DNA of 64,000 nucleotides from an uncultured Clostridia bacterium (GTDB lineage Bacteria; Bacillota; Clostridia; TANB77; UBA1234), in the NCBI GenBank assembly GCA_934132775.1, contig CAKPAA010000007.1, forward strand, positions 1 to 64,000, read 5' to 3'. A program made the position numbers and the translations under genes. The notes beneath the pieces are model-generated. The model worked only from the letters and a program-made list of their open reading frames with translations, did not search any database and was not told where the DNA came from. Below, piece by piece: positions 16,601 to 25,127 of this stretch (position 1 is the stretch's first letter; every line of letters begins with the position of its first letter).

Positions 16601-19554
16601 TACAAAGGATTACTAATCTCTACTTGGTAACCTGTTACTTCTTGTTTTTTACCATTATATTTTACTTTTTCTGTGTTTCCTTTAATCGTTACTGTAACCT
16701 CATCTGTAACTGGTGTTACTTTTAGATTTCCTTCTTCTACTGTAATATTGTAGTTATCTGCATTTGTATTAGATTTTAATGTATAACTAAATTCGTTATC
16801 ACTTTCTCCAACATCTATTTTGCTTCCTGTAACATCATATGTTGCGCCCTCGCCATTTACAAAACCATCACCAGATACTGTTACTGTGTCATTTGTTAAT
16901 GCTGTGCCGTCATATTCTTTACTATCACTAGCACTTATTAACTCTACTTCTCTCTTTGCTATTTCAAGTGTTCCATCTACTATTACAAATTTAACATTTG
17001 CAAAGTTTGTATTTATATTTTGGAAGTCAGAAGCTTTTAATTCCATATTATACGTTCCAGCATTTGTGCCTTTCACTTCTGCTGTTCCATTAAATGTGAA
17101 ATCGCTTTCTGTATATAATGTGTTACTTATTGCAACATCATATCCACTTACAGAATGTTCTGTTCCATCATATTTTGCGTCACCACTGTGTTCTGTAATT
17201 GTTACCACAACTTCATCTGATTTTGCTTTTATTGTCAACTTACCATTTTCAAAAGTTGGCTCATAAAATTCTGTTCTGTCATTTCCGTTTTGGTCTATAA
17301 CTTTAAAATCTCCACTCTTAGTAACTTCTGCTTTATCTTCAACGTTTAATGCTTCACCAGCAACATCTGCTACTAAAATTACATCTCCAGCTTTTACTGT
17401 ACCATCAATTTTTAAATCTTCTTGTTTAAATTCATTTGATGCTACTAGCTTTGTTCCATCATATTCTTTTTCATAAGATGGAAGAGTTACTGTAATTCTT
17501 GATTTTACAATCACATCTATATCTTTTTCAATTTCAACGCCATCAACTGTAACTTTTACTGTTACTGTTGTTTTTCCTGGTACTAAACCTTTTATTGTAG
17601 CTTTATCACTATTAGTCTCTCCAACGAAGTCAATTTCTTCTGCATTTTCAGTCCAAGCATACTCTTTATTATCTGCTTCTGTTGGACTAACCTTAGCTGT
17701 TAATTCTTTTTCTTCTCCAACATATATGATTACGCCGTCTGCTGTAACATCATATTCTGGATTTTCAGAAGGATCGCCTGAATCACCTGATGGAATAACA
17801 ACGTTTACATCATAAACATAAACTGTAACTAATGCTATTGCACTTTCTTCTCCATCTGATACTTCTACGTTATATTGATATGTTCCAACATTTTCGTGTT
17901 TGAAAGATGTTTCATCTCCTGAAATTGTTGCTTTTGCATAGTCACCTGACTCTATAAGTGTGTATGTTAACGTGTCTCCGTCTTTATCCTCAGCTTTAAT
18001 TTTGCCCGAAACTGTTTCATTAACTTTTGTCTTCATAACTAAGTTTTCAACAGTTGGAGCATTGTTTCCTACTATTACGATAATGTCTGGATCTTCTGGT
18101 TTTTCTTCTCCCTCTTTTGTTACTTCTTCAACAAAATCATAAGGAATTTCTTCCGTTAATTCTTCATCTCCACTTATTGTAGATACTTTGTCAATTCTTT
18201 CTCCGTAAGAATTTTCAGCTATATCATATGCTGAAATACCAAGTTTATAACTACCGTATCCTAGTCCTTCTGTTGAAATTACTGCATTTCCATCTGAATC
18301 TAAAATTACATTTGCCCAGTTTGTTGCTCTTTCATAAATGCCATCACCAATATACATAAACCAAGCATATCTAACTTTTTCAGTATCTAATCCACTTATT
18401 TTGTTTACACCAGTTGCTTGTGGATCTTTTACTGTAACTTTAATTTTTTGTTCGTGTGCAACTATTGTTCCATCTGGCAATTCTGTTACAACTTCTCCAT
18501 CTATTGTTGGAGCTTTTGTATCAACTAATATTGTTTTTTCAGCTGATTTACTTGATTTGTAACCTGTTCTTGATGTGAAAGCTAAAACTTTATATTCACC
18601 ATCTGTTAAGAATAATGCTTCTGTCAAATCCTCAGTTGCTGTTGTTGGATATTGTCTGCTATTAGATTTATTTCCTGTTAATGTCTCATTTATTGTTGAT
18701 TTAGCTGTTGTTGATGTTATATTAACTAATACACCATCTTCGCCATTTCTTGATGTTGATTCACTCTTATTTATCCAACCTGATTTTGTTGGTGTTGCAG
18801 CAGAAGAAACTACTAACTTATCTCCTGTTTCTGTTTCACCAATTCTTTGTTTCCATAATGCTATTGTTGGCATTTTAGCCGTTGGTTTTCCACCACTTGG
18901 TTCTCTATCTATAATAACCTTTTGTTCCAATATGTGTAACAATTCAACTGTTTCTGCTCTTGTTACATTTTGAAGTATTTTTAATGTTCCATCTGTATAT
19001 CCGTTTATAAAGTTATAAACTGAATAACTGTGAATTGCAACTCTAGCCCATTCTTGAACATCTTCGCTATCTGAATACTGTGCTAAACCATCAACGTGAT
19101 CAGCTGGATAAACTTCTTTGTCTATCCCTAGTATTCTGGCTAGTATAACCGTTGCCTCTTGTCTTCTAATTGGATCTTGAGGTTTGAATGTGCCATCTTC
19201 AAATCCTGTAATATATCCCCTTGCAACTGCCTCGTTTACGTACGGTGCAAACCAATCATCACTGCTTACATCTGAAAATTTAGCAACATTTTCTGTATTT
19301 GGCTTATATCCAAAGAAATTGTTTACTATTTTTACATACTCAGCTCTTGTGATTGTTCTGTCTGCTCTGAATGTACCATCTTGGTAACCACAAACGTAAC
19401 CTTTCTTTTCGAAATCGATTATTTTGTTGTAACACCAGTGCGTTGGGTCTAAGTCTGAGAATACAACTCTTGCACTAACTTGCATTGAAAATGCTGTTAC
19501 AAGCAAAACAACAAGCATAAATAAACTAAAAAATCTTATTATCTGCTTTTTCAA
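13627..19554 (-). CDS. Giant S-layer-homology surface protein with MBG-like repeats and VWA domain (1975 aa)
   Basis: A secreted cell-wall protein. In order: signal peptide (1-28), three SLH domains (about 30-210) that anchor to secondary wall polymer, Ig-like and cadherin-like modules (about 230-600, with NNAPTVENLV and EDKDGDTLTYT), a Big_2-like module (about 605-700), MBG/YDG-type repeats with KEYDGT motifs (about 700-1290), a DUF11-like module (about 1300-1400), and a von Willebrand A domain with the metal site DLSGS (about 1425-1640). The tail of 270 residues is very rich in Glu, Asn, Lys and Ser with SGD tripeptides; no sortase motif is seen. Start is a TTG after AAGGAG. A good promoter lies about 80 bases upstream. 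Probable adhesin or structural surface protein. Confidence 0.9.
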   Translation of the reverse strand: MKKQIIRFFSLFMLVVLLVTAFSMQVSARVVFSDLDPTHWCYNKIIDFEKKGYVCGYQDGTFRADRTITRAEYVKIVNNFFGYKPNTENVAKFSDVSSDDWFAPYVNEAVARGYITGFEDGTFKPQDPIRRQEATVILARILGIDKEVYPADHVDGLAQYSDSEDVQEWARVAIHSYSVYNFINGYTDGTLKILQNVTRAETVELLHILEQKVIIDREPSGGKPTAKMPTIALWKQRIGETETGDKLVVSSAATPTKSGWINKSESTSRNGEDGVLVNITSTTAKSTINETLTGNKSNSRQYPTTATEDLTEALFLTDGEYKVLAFTSRTGYKSSKSAEKTILVDTKAPTIDGEVVTELPDGTIVAHEQKIKVTVKDPQATGVNKISGLDTEKVRYAWFMYIGDGIYERATNWANVILDSDGNAVISTEGLGYGSYKLGISAYDIAENSYGERIDKVSTISGDEELTEEIPYDFVEEVTKEGEEKPEDPDIIVIVGNNAPTVENLVMKTKVNETVSGKIKAEDKDGDTLTYTLIESGDYAKATISGDETSFKHENVGTYQYNVEVSDGEESAIALVTVYVYDVNVVIPSGDSGDPSENPEYDVTADGVIIYVGEEKELTAKVSPTEADNKEYAWTENAEEIDFVGETNSDKATIKGLVPGKTTVTVKVTVDGVEIEKDIDVIVKSRITVTLPSYEKEYDGTKLVASNEFKQEDLKIDGTVKAGDVILVADVAGEALNVEDKAEVTKSGDFKVIDQNGNDRTEFYEPTFENGKLTIKAKSDEVVVTITEHSGDAKYDGTEHSVSGYDVAISNTLYTESDFTFNGTAEVKGTNAGTYNMELKASDFQNINTNFANVKFVIVDGTLEIAKREVELISASDSKEYDGTALTNDTVTVSGDGFVNGEGATYDVTGSKIDVGESDNEFSYTLKSNTNADNYNITVEEGNLKVTPVTDEVTVTIKGNTEKVKYNGKKQEVTGYQVEISNPLYKESDFEFSGDARVEAVDADTYYMGMTVADFKNVSKNFTNIRLIVIDGSLVIEKREVTLTSASDEKEYDGTALTKNKVVVTEDGFVIGEGATYDVTGSQIEVGESDNKFTYTLNANTKASNYEITKKEGKLKVTAVKTEILVKIKENGETLKYDGENHEVTGYTVESISNSKYTVDDFKFNGNATVTGKDAGTYEMELKESDFENINKNFAKVRFEIIDGSLVIEKRKVTLTSASDEKYYNNGFPLTNHNVTVTGDGFVDGEGATYEFTGSQSEIGESENKFTYKLNANTKEDNYEIKVEYGKLKVKEYVPDVKITGLTANYPDANGRQAEPGEKVSYTLTVKNNESNDTRVKVKLASDGEVYKYYKIVYKDKDGNVTREETVTDSKELELTILENGTVDIIFEAKVDNNYRVNSEFETTATVSTTNGTKLDEETKTIEVQKSSTIVANNKKNKNIILIVDLSGSMDDNGKIAALRSAATTFTNKLKEDADTTGSDITLTLIGIGAGQGSDGTVTKYMYYKNRLDKDVAYDDTYAYKMGFYTKNDWSKISEFINKNHKEGLIFKYTVYDNFYADGGTNITGALEIAHEIIETNNKYGARLLTDNAETFTVLLTDGANGPKGDIRISPTNVDATYVRENSTLFAIGFGDGAQEGTDGYNDLLAVTEDDDLIYSAASASDLNEAFESIANKIGQEQSVAGKIEIELPEDGKYFPIIVTHKVGGEETELFRVNTYAELASRKMSVNTTTNKLVWDLSGTDYSACEELKIKLTLDATATDGGADELLIDDIMNEVKDISIDIIENEKNPSGDVTENSGDEVKNTEEVISSGDNKNVDKAESGDDTKVIDSANNVEAKADENVSGDADKNSSITDEKTSDANENESKVDEKVSEDANKNNVEADKNTENEVSNGASNNENEEQKNNEIIDGKQDEEVVKEEIEKVSENDEKIEAGNNEEQNKDEEEIIENKNDQQAIIPEKATETTSKDEEENEAA
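15683..17215. repeat. Three coding repeats of about 515 bp (MBG-like modules)
   Basis: Blocks at about 16715-17215, 16195-16714 and 15683-16194 each encode a pair of modules: YDG..HEVTGY..DF.FNG.A.V...AGTY, then EKREVTLTSASDEKEYDGTALT..GEGATYDVTGS. The third copy is the most diverged (KYYNNGFPLT). Intragenic duplication that could expand or contract by recombination. Confidence 0.85.
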
Positions 19555-19636
19555 AATATATCACTCCTTACTTAAAAAAATAAACACTCATTAACCCGAT
19601 TCAGATTTGGCATTTTCTTCCTCGGCAAGCGTGCAC

Positions 19637-19665
19637 ATTATATCATTTGCTATGGTAAAAGTAAA
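19637..19665 (-). promoter_or_regulatory. Sigma-A promoter of the giant SLH gene
   Basis: TTTACT (19660-19665), 17-base spacer, TATAAT (19637-19642) on the minus strand, giving a leader of roughly 75 bases. Confidence 0.75.
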
Positions 19666-19872
19666 CATATTTTGCCACTTTTTGTTACGGAAGTATGAAA
19701 TCCCCTTATTTGCATATGTTTTACAACTTGCCCAAATTTGTGACTTATGCACACCAATTTTGCTACTTATATTTTCCATCATTACAAATAGTTTCCAGTT
19801 TTTAGAGTTTATATACAAAATTTAAGATAACATTTCCATTTAAGACTCGAAATTTTGGCTCTTTACTGACTG

Positions 19873-19930
19873 AAAAAAGGTGTCAAATAAATCTCCGGCA
19901 TAATCCTATGCCTTCAATCTATTTAACACC
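19873..19930 (-). terminator. Terminator of the SLH/Big_2 protein gene
   Basis: Long hairpin: outer GGTGTTAAATA/TATTTGACACC, inner GGCATA/TATGCC, followed by six T on the minus strand. Confidence 0.88.
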
Positions 19931-20001
19931 TAATATTTAATATTCAAACTTTTGCGATGTATCATTAAATATACAAATACACCATACATTACTTACAATC
20001 T

Positions 20002-20853
20002 TTATTTTACTAATATTTCTATTGCCTTTTCTTTCTTGCTTTCTGTTGTAACAGCTCTTATTTGGGCTGTTCCCTTTTTTAAGCCCTCAATCGTTAAAAA
20101 ATCTTCATCAAATTCAACTACATCTGCACCAGCAATAACTTCAAATTTTACGTCGCCATCAATTTTAGCAACTGTTGCGGATAGTGTAAGTACATCGCCT
20201 TCTGCTATTTCAACGCTATCCTTTATTTCTTTAAATTCTAATCCATAATCATTATGGTCCATATAGCCAACCGCAAATTGTGCTTCATCAATGTCAACTC
20301 CACCAATTCCAACATATTGGTAAAGAATAGCCACTAATTCTGCTCTCTTCATATTTTGTTTTGGCTTTATAGTGCTATCTGGAAAGCCTTTTATATAGCC
20401 CTTTTCATTTAAAGCCTTTATGGCAGGCAATGCCCAAATTGCGATATCTTCTGAATCAGCAAAAGGAAGTTCATCATTTGATTTATTTTCTAGCTTCATA
20501 AGTCTAGCAAGCGCTACAAAAGCTTCATCTCTGGCAATAGTATCATTAGCTTTTCCAACTGATAAATATCCTTTTTCTTTTGCCATATCTAAATTAGATT
20601 GTTGCCAATCTCCACTTACTTCATAGTTCATATATGAGTTTATAATCTTACAAAATTCAGCCCTTGTAATATCTTGATCTGGTTTGAAAGTGCCATCTGC
20701 GTAGCCTTGTACAAGCTTGCTTTCTTCAAAATCTTTTATTTCTTTTGAAGCCCAGTGGTTTTCAACGTCACTAAAACTTGCAAAACAAGTTGCTGAAAAT
20801 ACAAAAACGTATATAAATGTTAATAATATCACTTTTATAAATCTATTCATCAA
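20002..20853 (-). CDS. Secreted SLH-domain protein with C-terminal Big_2-like domain
   Basis: The 283-residue product has a signal peptide (about 1-25, ending CFA-SFSD), three SLH domains (about 27-185; marks are HWASKEI, GYADGTFKPDQDITRAEF and GFPDSTIKPKQNMKRAEL) and a Big_2-like Ig domain (about 208-283, with the typical ending FLTIEGLKKGTAQIRAVT). It should be held at the cell wall through secondary polymer. AAGGA lies 9 bases before the TTG at 20853; the next codon is ATG and could be the start instead. It sits just upstream of, and is transcribed in the same direction as, the giant SLH gene, but has its own terminator. Confidence 0.88.
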   Translation of the reverse strand: MMNRFIKVILLTFIYVFVFSATCFASFSDVENHWASKEIKDFEESKLVQGYADGTFKPDQDITRAEFCKIINSYMNYEVSGDWQQSNLDMAKEKGYLSVGKANDTIARDEAFVALARLMKLENKSNDELPFADSEDIAIWALPAIKALNEKGYIKGFPDSTIKPKQNMKRAELVAILYQYVGIGGVDIDEAQFAVGYMDHNDYGLEFKEIKDSVEIAEGDVLTLSATVAKIDGDVKFEVIAGADVVEFDEDFLTIEGLKKGTAQIRAVTTESKKEKAIEILVK

Positions 20854-21514
20854 ACTACCAATTCCTTTCTAACTACTGTTCTATAAGTACTTATAGAGCA
20901 ATATTCTATTCTTCATAAGTTATCTATATTTAAAATTCTTAGTACTATACTCTATACAAATTGACAATTTCACTTTTTAATTGTGCACTAACCCTATATA
21001 CATAGTCATTTTTTAGAATAAGAACCTCATCACACAATAAAGAGCTTTTAAATTCTTTCCAATATTTTAAAAAATCTACTATTTTTAGTACATTTATATA
21101 TTACCATTACTTCCAAGAAATGCAAGAATTTTTTTCTGCACTTTTCCTTACGGCTATGCCAAATTGCCGTCTTTTAGGCTATTTTTAGGCTTTTTGCCAA
21201 TTACTACGGAATCAAGCCTTTTAAAGATTTTAAGTTTTTTGTTTATTTTATATTCAAAAATGCTCTCAAAAAAATTTTTTAAAAAAATTTTTCTGTAATT
21301 ATTGATATTACTAAATTTACCAAATCGCTATCTTCCGTAGTTTTTAGACCTCATACACTTTTTTTCAAAAATCTATTGACTTTTTATTTATATGTTATAT
21401 AATATTTACTTTTTGTTTTCACAGTGCTATAATATACTCATATAAATGAAGAAAATACTATATTTGACATATATTTCATTTATACTAATTACTTTTTGAA
21501 AGGAGTTGATAAGT
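20854..21514. other. Intergenic region of about 660 bases with tandem promoters
   Basis: AT-rich and without a plausible gene. It separates divergent secreted-protein genes and holds the two promoters listed next near its right end; I recognise no riboswitch. Confidence 0.6.
21376..21433 (+). promoter_or_regulatory. Two tandem sigma-A promoters of the metalloprotease gene
   Basis: P1: TTGACT (21376-21381), 16-base spacer, TATAAT (21398-21403). P2: TTTACT (21405-21410), 17-base spacer, TATAAT (21428-21433). P2 closely resembles the ileS promoter, sharing TTTACTTTTTGTTTTCAC. Confidence 0.75.
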
Positions 21515-22411
21515 ATGAAAAAGGTTTTATTATATTCTGTTACACTTGCTTCTATATTAGCTTTAATAGTCTCAAGCATTGTTTTTGCTGGAAACAACGT
21601 ACCTTTAAATTATAATATTATTCCTGACACGTTTAATGGCTATGTAATTGATAGTGCAAACCAAAACCAAATCAGCTTCACTCTTTTCGAAAATGAAGAT
21701 CTACTTTATTATAGTGGTGATGTTTTAAATGTTGTTGATAATCGTTTCTCAATTGACACTACTGGATTTGTTGGCAAACACGATTTTGAAATTACAAATT
21801 CTTCAAACGAAGTTTCTAATTACACTTACTATTTCTCAGACGAGAATGGATATGTTGAGGATTACAAACTAGATGAGCTTGGTGATTTGAACGTTAAAGT
21901 TTATGTAACAACAATTAAAGGCGTCAAAGTTATTTATACTGATAAGGAAAAAGATTTAATAAAAGACGTTGAAGAAATTATTTCTTCTCTACCAGAAAAA
22001 ATGCTTATAAACACAAAAGAAATTAAAATGCTTCCTGTTAACCATACTTCTGGTGCAGCTGGCATAACAAAATATGATAAGATTACTTTTTATAATCTTT
22101 CAAAATATTCAAAAGCTACTATTAAAAACATTGTTATTCACGAAGTTGCTCACACTTGGGCATATGACTTAATGAGACAAAAAGCTATTGATTATTCTTA
22201 CACAGATTATAAAGAAGCTGTTAAGACTGATAGAAGATATCCAAGTAACTATGCAAGAAGGAATGTTGAAGCCGGTGATTATAGTGAAGACTTTGCAGAA
22301 AGTGTATCTTTCTACTTCATAAATTCAAATTCATTCGCTAAGAAATACTCTTCAAGAGCTAGATACATCGAGAATTTAGTTAATACATATTTAAAAGTTG
22401 AAGAACAATAA
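21515..22411 (+). CDS. Secreted zinc metalloprotease, anthrax-lethal-factor-like domain
   Basis: The 298-residue product has an N-terminal signal peptide (about 1-26), a beta-rich region (about 30-125) and a C-terminal protease domain. The zinc motif is HEVAH at 209-213 (NIVIHEVAHTWAYD), and a downstream SEDFAESVSFYF (about 257-268) supplies the third-ligand Glu expected in gluzincin-like M34/ATLF domains. The conserved GAAGITKYDKITFYN block before HExxH also fits. AAGGAG precedes the ATG at 21515. It is monocistronic. Likely a surface or extracellular protease acting on envelope or host proteins; the substrate is unknown. Confidence 0.8.
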   Translation: MKKVLLYSVTLASILALIVSSIVFAGNNVPLNYNIIPDTFNGYVIDSANQNQISFTLFENEDLLYYSGDVLNVVDNRFSIDTTGFVGKHDFEITNSSNEVSNYTYYFSDENGYVEDYKLDELGDLNVKVYVTTIKGVKVIYTDKEKDLIKDVEEIISSLPEKMLINTKEIKMLPVNHTSGAAGITKYDKITFYNLSKYSKATIKNIVIHEVAHTWAYDLMRQKAIDYSYTDYKEAVKTDRRYPSNYARRNVEAGDYSEDFAESVSFYFINSNSFAKKYSSRARYIENLVNTYLKVEEQ

Positions 22412-22425
22412 ATAGGGATAAAATC

Positions 22426-22467
22426 ATATGGGTAATTGGTAACAAAAACGTTGCTGATTACCCATAT
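22426..22467 (+). terminator. Hairpin terminator after the metalloprotease gene
   Basis: 11-bp stem ATATGGGTAAT/ATTACCCATAT extended by an inner GGTAAC/GTTGC stem. The following T-run is weak and runs into the dxs promoter. Confidence 0.65.
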
Positions 22468-22496
22468 TTGCTATTTTCTCCATTTTATGCTATAAT
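22468..22496 (+). promoter_or_regulatory. dxs promoter
   Basis: TTGCTA (22468-22473), 17-base spacer, TATAAT (22491-22496). It lies so close to the ATG that the leader would be only about 10 bases. Confidence 0.65.
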
Positions 22497-22512
22497 CTGC
22501 TAGGTGATTTTT

Positions 22513-24435
22513 ATGACAAGTAAAGTAATTGCAAAAGATAAAGATAAAAATATGTTAAAAAATCAAGAAAAAGTCCATTATAAAACTCTTGATAAAGTTA
22601 ATAATATAGATGATTTAAAGAAACTAGATAAATCTGAACTACCTAATCTTGCAAGCGATATAAGAGCTTTTCTTATAGAAAATGTTTCAAAAACGGGTGG
22701 ACACTTAGCTCCTAATTTGGGAGTTGTAGAACTTACAATAGCTCTCCATTACGTTTTTAACTCACCTGCTGACAAGATTATTTTTGACGTTGGGCATCAA
22801 TGTTATGTACACAAGATTTTGACAGGTAGAAAAAATAAATTTTCTACACTTAGAAAGCTTAATGGTATTAGTGGTTTTCCTAAAACAAGAGAAAGCAAAC
22901 ACGATATATTTAATACAGGTCACAGTAGCACGTCTATCTCCTCTGCACTTGGAATAGCCACAGCAAATAAGCTAAATGGCAAAAATGATTTTGCTATTGC
23001 AGTAATCGGAGACGGTGCACTAACTGGAGGACTAGCATTTGAAGGGTTAAACAACGCTAAAATTGATGACACTAATTTAATTGTAATTTTGAATGATAAT
23101 CAGATGTCAATATCTCCTAGTGTTGGAAATCTTTCAAATTACTTAAATCAAATGCGTTCTAACAGTTTGTATACTAACAGTAAAGCAAAGATCAAGAATA
23201 TTTTAGAACGTATTCCTCTAATTGGAAACGCAATAATTCATTTAGTTGAAAACTCTAAAAATGCTTTAAGACACGCTTTACTTCCTAACAGTGTTATGTT
23301 TGAGCAATTTGGATTTACGTATCTTGGCCCTATTGATGGACACAATTTAAATGATTTAACTAAAATTTTAGAACGTGCAAAAAGTGTTAGAAAGCCTGTT
23401 TTGATACATATTGTTACTAAAAAGGGAAAAGGCTATAAACCAGCAGAAGATAGACCAGACGTTTTTCACGGTGTTGGTAAATTTGACGTAGAAAGTGGAA
23501 AAATCAACACGTCATCTTCTGTATCATATTCAAAGAGATTTGGAGATGAACTTATTAAAAACGCAAAGTCAAATAATAAAATTGTTGCAATAACAGCAGC
23601 AATGCCTAAAAGCACTGGACTTTATGAATTTAGCAAAGAGTTCCCTAATAGATTTTTTGATGTTGGAATAGCCGAAGAACACGCTGTATCTTTTGCATCA
23701 GGTCTTGCTTCTCAAGGTTTTATACCATTCTTTGCTGTTTATTCAACATTTCTACAACGCGCTTACGACGAAATCATACACGATATTGCCTTACAAAACG
23801 CACACGTTGTTTTAGCAATTGATAGAGCTGGAATTGTCGGTGCTGACGGTGAAACACACCACGGAATATATGATTTATCTTATCTTTCTCATATTCCTAA
23901 TATGACTATTATGGCACCAAAAGATGGCAATGAACTTGCTAAGATGATGGATTTTGCAATAAATTATAATGGTCCAGTTGCAATAAGATATTCACGAGAT
24001 GGTTATACTGATTCACTAACTGATGTAGCAGAATGTGAAATAGAACTTGGAAAAGCTGAGATTTTGCATACTGGAAAAGATTTAACAATTGTTGCAATCG
24101 GCAAAACTGTTGCAACCGCATTAGAAGTTTCAAAGATTTTAGAAAAGAAGAAAATTTCTGCCGAAGTAATCAATGCACGCTTTTTAAAGCCATTAGATAG
24201 TGATACTATTATGAATTCTCTAAGAAAGACAAAAAGAATAATAACTATTGAAGATAATGTAATAACAGGTGGGCTTGCTTCTGCCATTCAAAATCTAATT
24301 ATTAACGAAAAAGATATTTTGTTTAAAAAGTTTTTCGCATATCCAGACGAGTTTATAAAACACGGTTCGACTTCTGAAATAGAAGATGAATTTGGACTTT
24401 CATCTGAAAAAATTGCTAAAAAAATAAAATTTTAA
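22513..24435 (+). CDS. dxs: 1-deoxy-D-xylulose-5-phosphate synthase
   Basis: DXS condenses pyruvate and glyceraldehyde-3-phosphate in the first step of the MEP isoprenoid pathway, using thiamine diphosphate. The protein has the N-terminal block LRAFLIENVSKTGGHLAPNLG-like region, FDVGHQCYVHKILTGR, the ThDP motif GDGALTGGLAFEGLN, the catalytic Glu region VGIAEEHAV and a C-terminal transketolase domain. At 640 aa it is full length, with an N-terminal extension of about 30 lysine-rich residues. ATG at 22513 is preceded by AGGTGAT. Monocistronic, with promoter and terminator. Confidence 0.96.
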   Translation: MTSKVIAKDKDKNMLKNQEKVHYKTLDKVNNIDDLKKLDKSELPNLASDIRAFLIENVSKTGGHLAPNLGVVELTIALHYVFNSPADKIIFDVGHQCYVHKILTGRKNKFSTLRKLNGISGFPKTRESKHDIFNTGHSSTSISSALGIATANKLNGKNDFAIAVIGDGALTGGLAFEGLNNAKIDDTNLIVILNDNQMSISPSVGNLSNYLNQMRSNSLYTNSKAKIKNILERIPLIGNAIIHLVENSKNALRHALLPNSVMFEQFGFTYLGPIDGHNLNDLTKILERAKSVRKPVLIHIVTKKGKGYKPAEDRPDVFHGVGKFDVESGKINTSSSVSYSKRFGDELIKNAKSNNKIVAITAAMPKSTGLYEFSKEFPNRFFDVGIAEEHAVSFASGLASQGFIPFFAVYSTFLQRAYDEIIHDIALQNAHVVLAIDRAGIVGADGETHHGIYDLSYLSHIPNMTIMAPKDGNELAKMMDFAINYNGPVAIRYSRDGYTDSLTDVAECEIELGKAEILHTGKDLTIVAIGKTVATALEVSKILEKKKISAEVINARFLKPLDSDTIMNSLRKTKRIITIEDNVITGGLASAIQNLIINEKDILFKKFFAYPDEFIKHGSTSEIEDEFGLSSEKIAKKIKF

Positions 24436-24455
24436 TAGTGATAAATATTGTTAAA

Positions 24456-24499
24456 ATAAGTAGTGAAGTACAACAAGTGTGCTCCACTACTTATTTTTC
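24456..24499 (+). terminator. dxs terminator
   Basis: Stem AATAAGTAGTG/CACTACTTATT with an inner GTAC..GTGT loop region, followed by TTTTTCT. Confidence 0.85.
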
Positions 24500-24612
24500 T
24501 AGCATTACTTATTTTTATAAAGCACTATAAATTAGTATTTAAAAAAAGAAAAATAATATATAAAAGGTTATTAAATTTATTATTTTTCTATTGTATAAAA
24601 AATTAGACTTAC

Positions 24613-24921
24613 CTACATTCTTAACAATTCCTCTATTTCGCTTTTGCTCATATACCCCTCTACCCTTTTCTTTAGTTCTCCGTCTTTATACACTAAAATT
24701 ACAGGATACAAAAAAATTTTATTTCGCTCTGAAAATTCTTTATCGTTCTTCAATTTAAATCTCATAACTTTTATATCTGTATACTCTTTTTCTATTTCAT
24801 CAATGTACTTATCAACTGTTTGACAATGATAACAATCTATTATTAGATAGGCTATAAGGGTGGTTTTATCCTTCTTAGGAATTATTTGGTTTAGTTCTGC
24901 AATATCTAAAATTTCAATCAT
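24613..24921 (-). CDS. Thioredoxin-like protein with CYHC motif
   Basis: The 102-residue product follows the thioredoxin fold: a beta strand, DCYHC at about residues 29-33 with a CxxC active site, a central helix, and the cis-Pro segment LYPVILVYKDG near 72-82. The motif differs from classical CGPC, and there is no signal peptide, so it is likely a cytoplasmic disulfide exchanger or redox sensor. It is monocistronic, between dxs and the dcw cluster. Confidence 0.78.
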   Translation of the reverse strand: MIEILDIAELNQIIPKKDKTTLIAYLIIDCYHCQTVDKYIDEIEKEYTDIKVMRFKLKNDKEFSERNKIFLYPVILVYKDGELKKRVEGYMSKSEIEELLRM

Positions 24922-25127
24922 CTAATCTCACCACCTATTAAAATTTTCTCTTGTTTTTACTATAAAAAATGCCATAAAGGATGCCGTTTGTCTTTTTAGA
25001 AAAAGTATATTTTTCTAAAATATTATTCTTGCATCTCTTTATGACACTCTTTATTTAATAATATGTGTTTAATTTTTTATTGGTGATAATCAAAATAATT
25101 TTAATTTTCACATTGTTTAATAAAAAT

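Noticed and set aside
19591..19818. 75-residue minus-strand frame between the two SLH genes
   Set aside because: Starts with TTG without a ribosome-binding site and contains the clear TTTACT/TATAAT promoter of the giant SLH gene; more likely promoter and leader DNA.
24922..25127. Possible terminator or small RNA between the thioredoxin-like gene and ftsW
   Set aside because: Only loose partial repeats (TGCCATAAAGGATGC / GCATCTCTTTATGACA) and no hairpin with a T-run that I could defend.
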